DNA from: Photorhabdus cinerea
GTDB lineage: Bacteria > Pseudomonadota > Gammaproteobacteria > Enterobacterales > Enterobacteriaceae
NCBI RefSeq assembly: GCF_011189575.1
Contig: NZ_PUJW01000059.1
Coordinates: 1 to 5,921, forward strand
DNA length: 5,921 nt
Direction: 5' to 3'
In this document: positions 5,235 to 5,921 of the stretch, piece by piece
Position numbering within the stretch: the first letter of the stretch is position 1
Layout of the letters: each line of letters begins with the position of its first letter
Translations under genes and position numbers: made by a program
The notes under the pieces: model-generated
What the model was told of the DNA's origin: nothing
The model's input: the letters and a program-made list of their open reading frames with translations, nothing else
The model's database searches: none

Positions 5235-5921
5235 AGAAATATATGACGTTATTCTGGGGTATTTTGGGATTACCGCTGGTACTGATAACCGTCTGTAGCC
5301 TGATGATCTGGTTTAAGCCAGAGTGGTTAAACATACAAGGGCAGTCGTTATTTGAAAAGCAATTGGAATTTCAATGTTATGTATTGATTGCCAGTGTGCT
5401 GTTTTTTCTGATTTTTATTCTGATAACACGTTTGTTTATCCATGATGCACGTATCGCTTTTCGTTATTGGCGGCGCCAAAGTGAGGTTCCTGAAGCCGTA
5501 TCTGCATCTCCTGAGTCTGACCCCATATTAAGAGAGCTGACCTACCATTTGCGTTGTCGTTACGGTTTTTTCTGGCGGTTTAAGGTGCGTATTTTAATGG
5601 TGATGGGCGAACCGGAACAAGTGGAAGCCATTGCCCCGGGATTGACGGCGCAACACTGGCTGGAAGGCGAGAGTCATCTGTTGCTGTGGGGGGGCAGTTT
5701 GCAGGTGACCCCCGATACCGCGCAGTTAAAGGCATTGCGTAAACTGCGTCGTCGCCGTCCACTGGATGGTGTGGTGTGGGTGATGACCGAGGAACAACTC
5801 AGCCCGCGGTCAGAAATAGATACCGCGTTGCGGATGCTGGAGAAACAGGGGCAACAGCTTGGCTGGCAGGCGCCGGTGTATGTGTGGAATGTGCAATGCA
5901 GCCGCTGGGACCAGCGCGACC
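5231..5921 (+). CDS. tssM: TssM/IcmF-like T6SS membrane-complex protein, N-terminal 230 codons (3' truncated by window)
   Basis: The frame is open from ATG 5231 to the right edge. Two N-terminal membrane segments (about 7-27 and 50-70) are followed by a basic cytoplasmic linker (RYWRR) and the start of the cytoplasmic domain. KLRRRRPLDGVVWVM (171-185) matches the family landmark in which an Arg-rich helix leads to RPLNGV and a beta strand. TssM proteins are usually over 1,100 aa and form the inner-membrane core of the T6SS baseplate-docking complex with TssL and TssJ, so about one fifth is visible. Where TssM proteins with a nucleotide site show GxxGxGKT, this one reads MGEPEQVEAIAPG (125-137). 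The Walker B-like strand reads LLLWGG (150-155) instead of LLDTAG. The gene overlaps the upstream membrane protein by 4 bases. GC is higher than upstream: 35 G/C in 60 bases at 5641-5700. The family call is firm; the subfamily is not. Confidence 0.8.
   Translation, partial: MKKYMTLFWGILGLPLVLITVCSLMIWFKPEWLNIQGQSLFEKQLEFQCYVLIASVLFFLIFILITRLFIHDARIAFRYWRRQSEVPEAVSASPESDPILRELTYHLRCRYGFFWRFKVRILMVMGEPEQVEAIAPGLTAQHWLEGESHLLLWGGSLQVTPDTAQLKALRKLRRRRPLDGVVWVMTEEQLSPRSEIDTALRMLEKQGQQLGWQAPVYVWNVQCSRWDQRD

Noticed and set aside
5688..5694. Run of seven G in tssM as a phase-variation switch
   Set aside because: The frame is intact through it (Trp-Gly-Gly) and seven G is short for known switches; it deserves only a sequencing check.
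5580..5762. 60-codon - strand ORF inside tssM
   Set aside because: It is antisense to the recognised TssM region containing RPLDGV; longer chance ORFs are expected in the higher-GC segment.
1..5921. CRISPR array, tRNA, rRNA, or insertion sequence
   Set aside because: No regularly spaced repeats, no cloverleaf-like sequence and no transposase or terminal inverted repeats were seen; the only long repeat is the coding duplication.

Overview
The window looks like part of a type VI secretion system (T6SS) locus from a gamma-proteobacterium. The modest GC content and the protein style best suit an insect-associated or enteric enterobacterium such as Photorhabdus or Xenorhabdus. That placement is recognition from memory, not a search. 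All supported genes are on the + strand and closely packed. The only real gap is about 250 bases (2712-2961).

Region 1 (start to 2711) is an effector-immunity module. It opens with the C-terminal 194 codons of a membrane-active protein, probably the end of a VasX / BTH_I2691-type T6SS effector; its N-terminus lies outside the window. Two tandem, gap-free paralogues (353 and 352 aa, about 81% identical, DUF6708-like membrane proteins) follow at 2-base spacing. By position and topology they are the likely immunity proteins. Their differences are concentrated in the predicted membrane segments.

Region 2 (2712-2961) is an AT-rich gap. It holds a very short ORF that may be a gene remnant, and three small dyad symmetries just before the next gene.

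Region 3 (2962-3977) holds an AT-rich gene for an unrecognised 252-aa multi-pass membrane protein. Its stop overlaps the start of a compact 85-aa PAAR protein, the spike tip that sits on VgrG.

Region 4 (3981 to the end) returns to structural T6SS genes. First is a 417-aa inner-membrane protein whose C-terminal half reads like a non-catalytic thiolase/ketosynthase fold. It overlaps by ATGA the first 230 codons of a TssM/IcmF-like protein, which is cut by the window edge. This TssM keeps the R-R-R-P-L-D-G-V landmark of the family but has no intact Walker A or Walker B motif.

Taken together, an accessory cargo and immunity cassette is inserted beside core machinery (spike tip and membrane complex), and GC content rises from the accessory genes into tssM. 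The most interesting points are the mosaic immunity-gene duplication, the unassigned membrane protein coupled to PAAR, the possible pseudo-ketosynthase in a T6SS membrane protein, and the degenerate nucleotide site of TssM.
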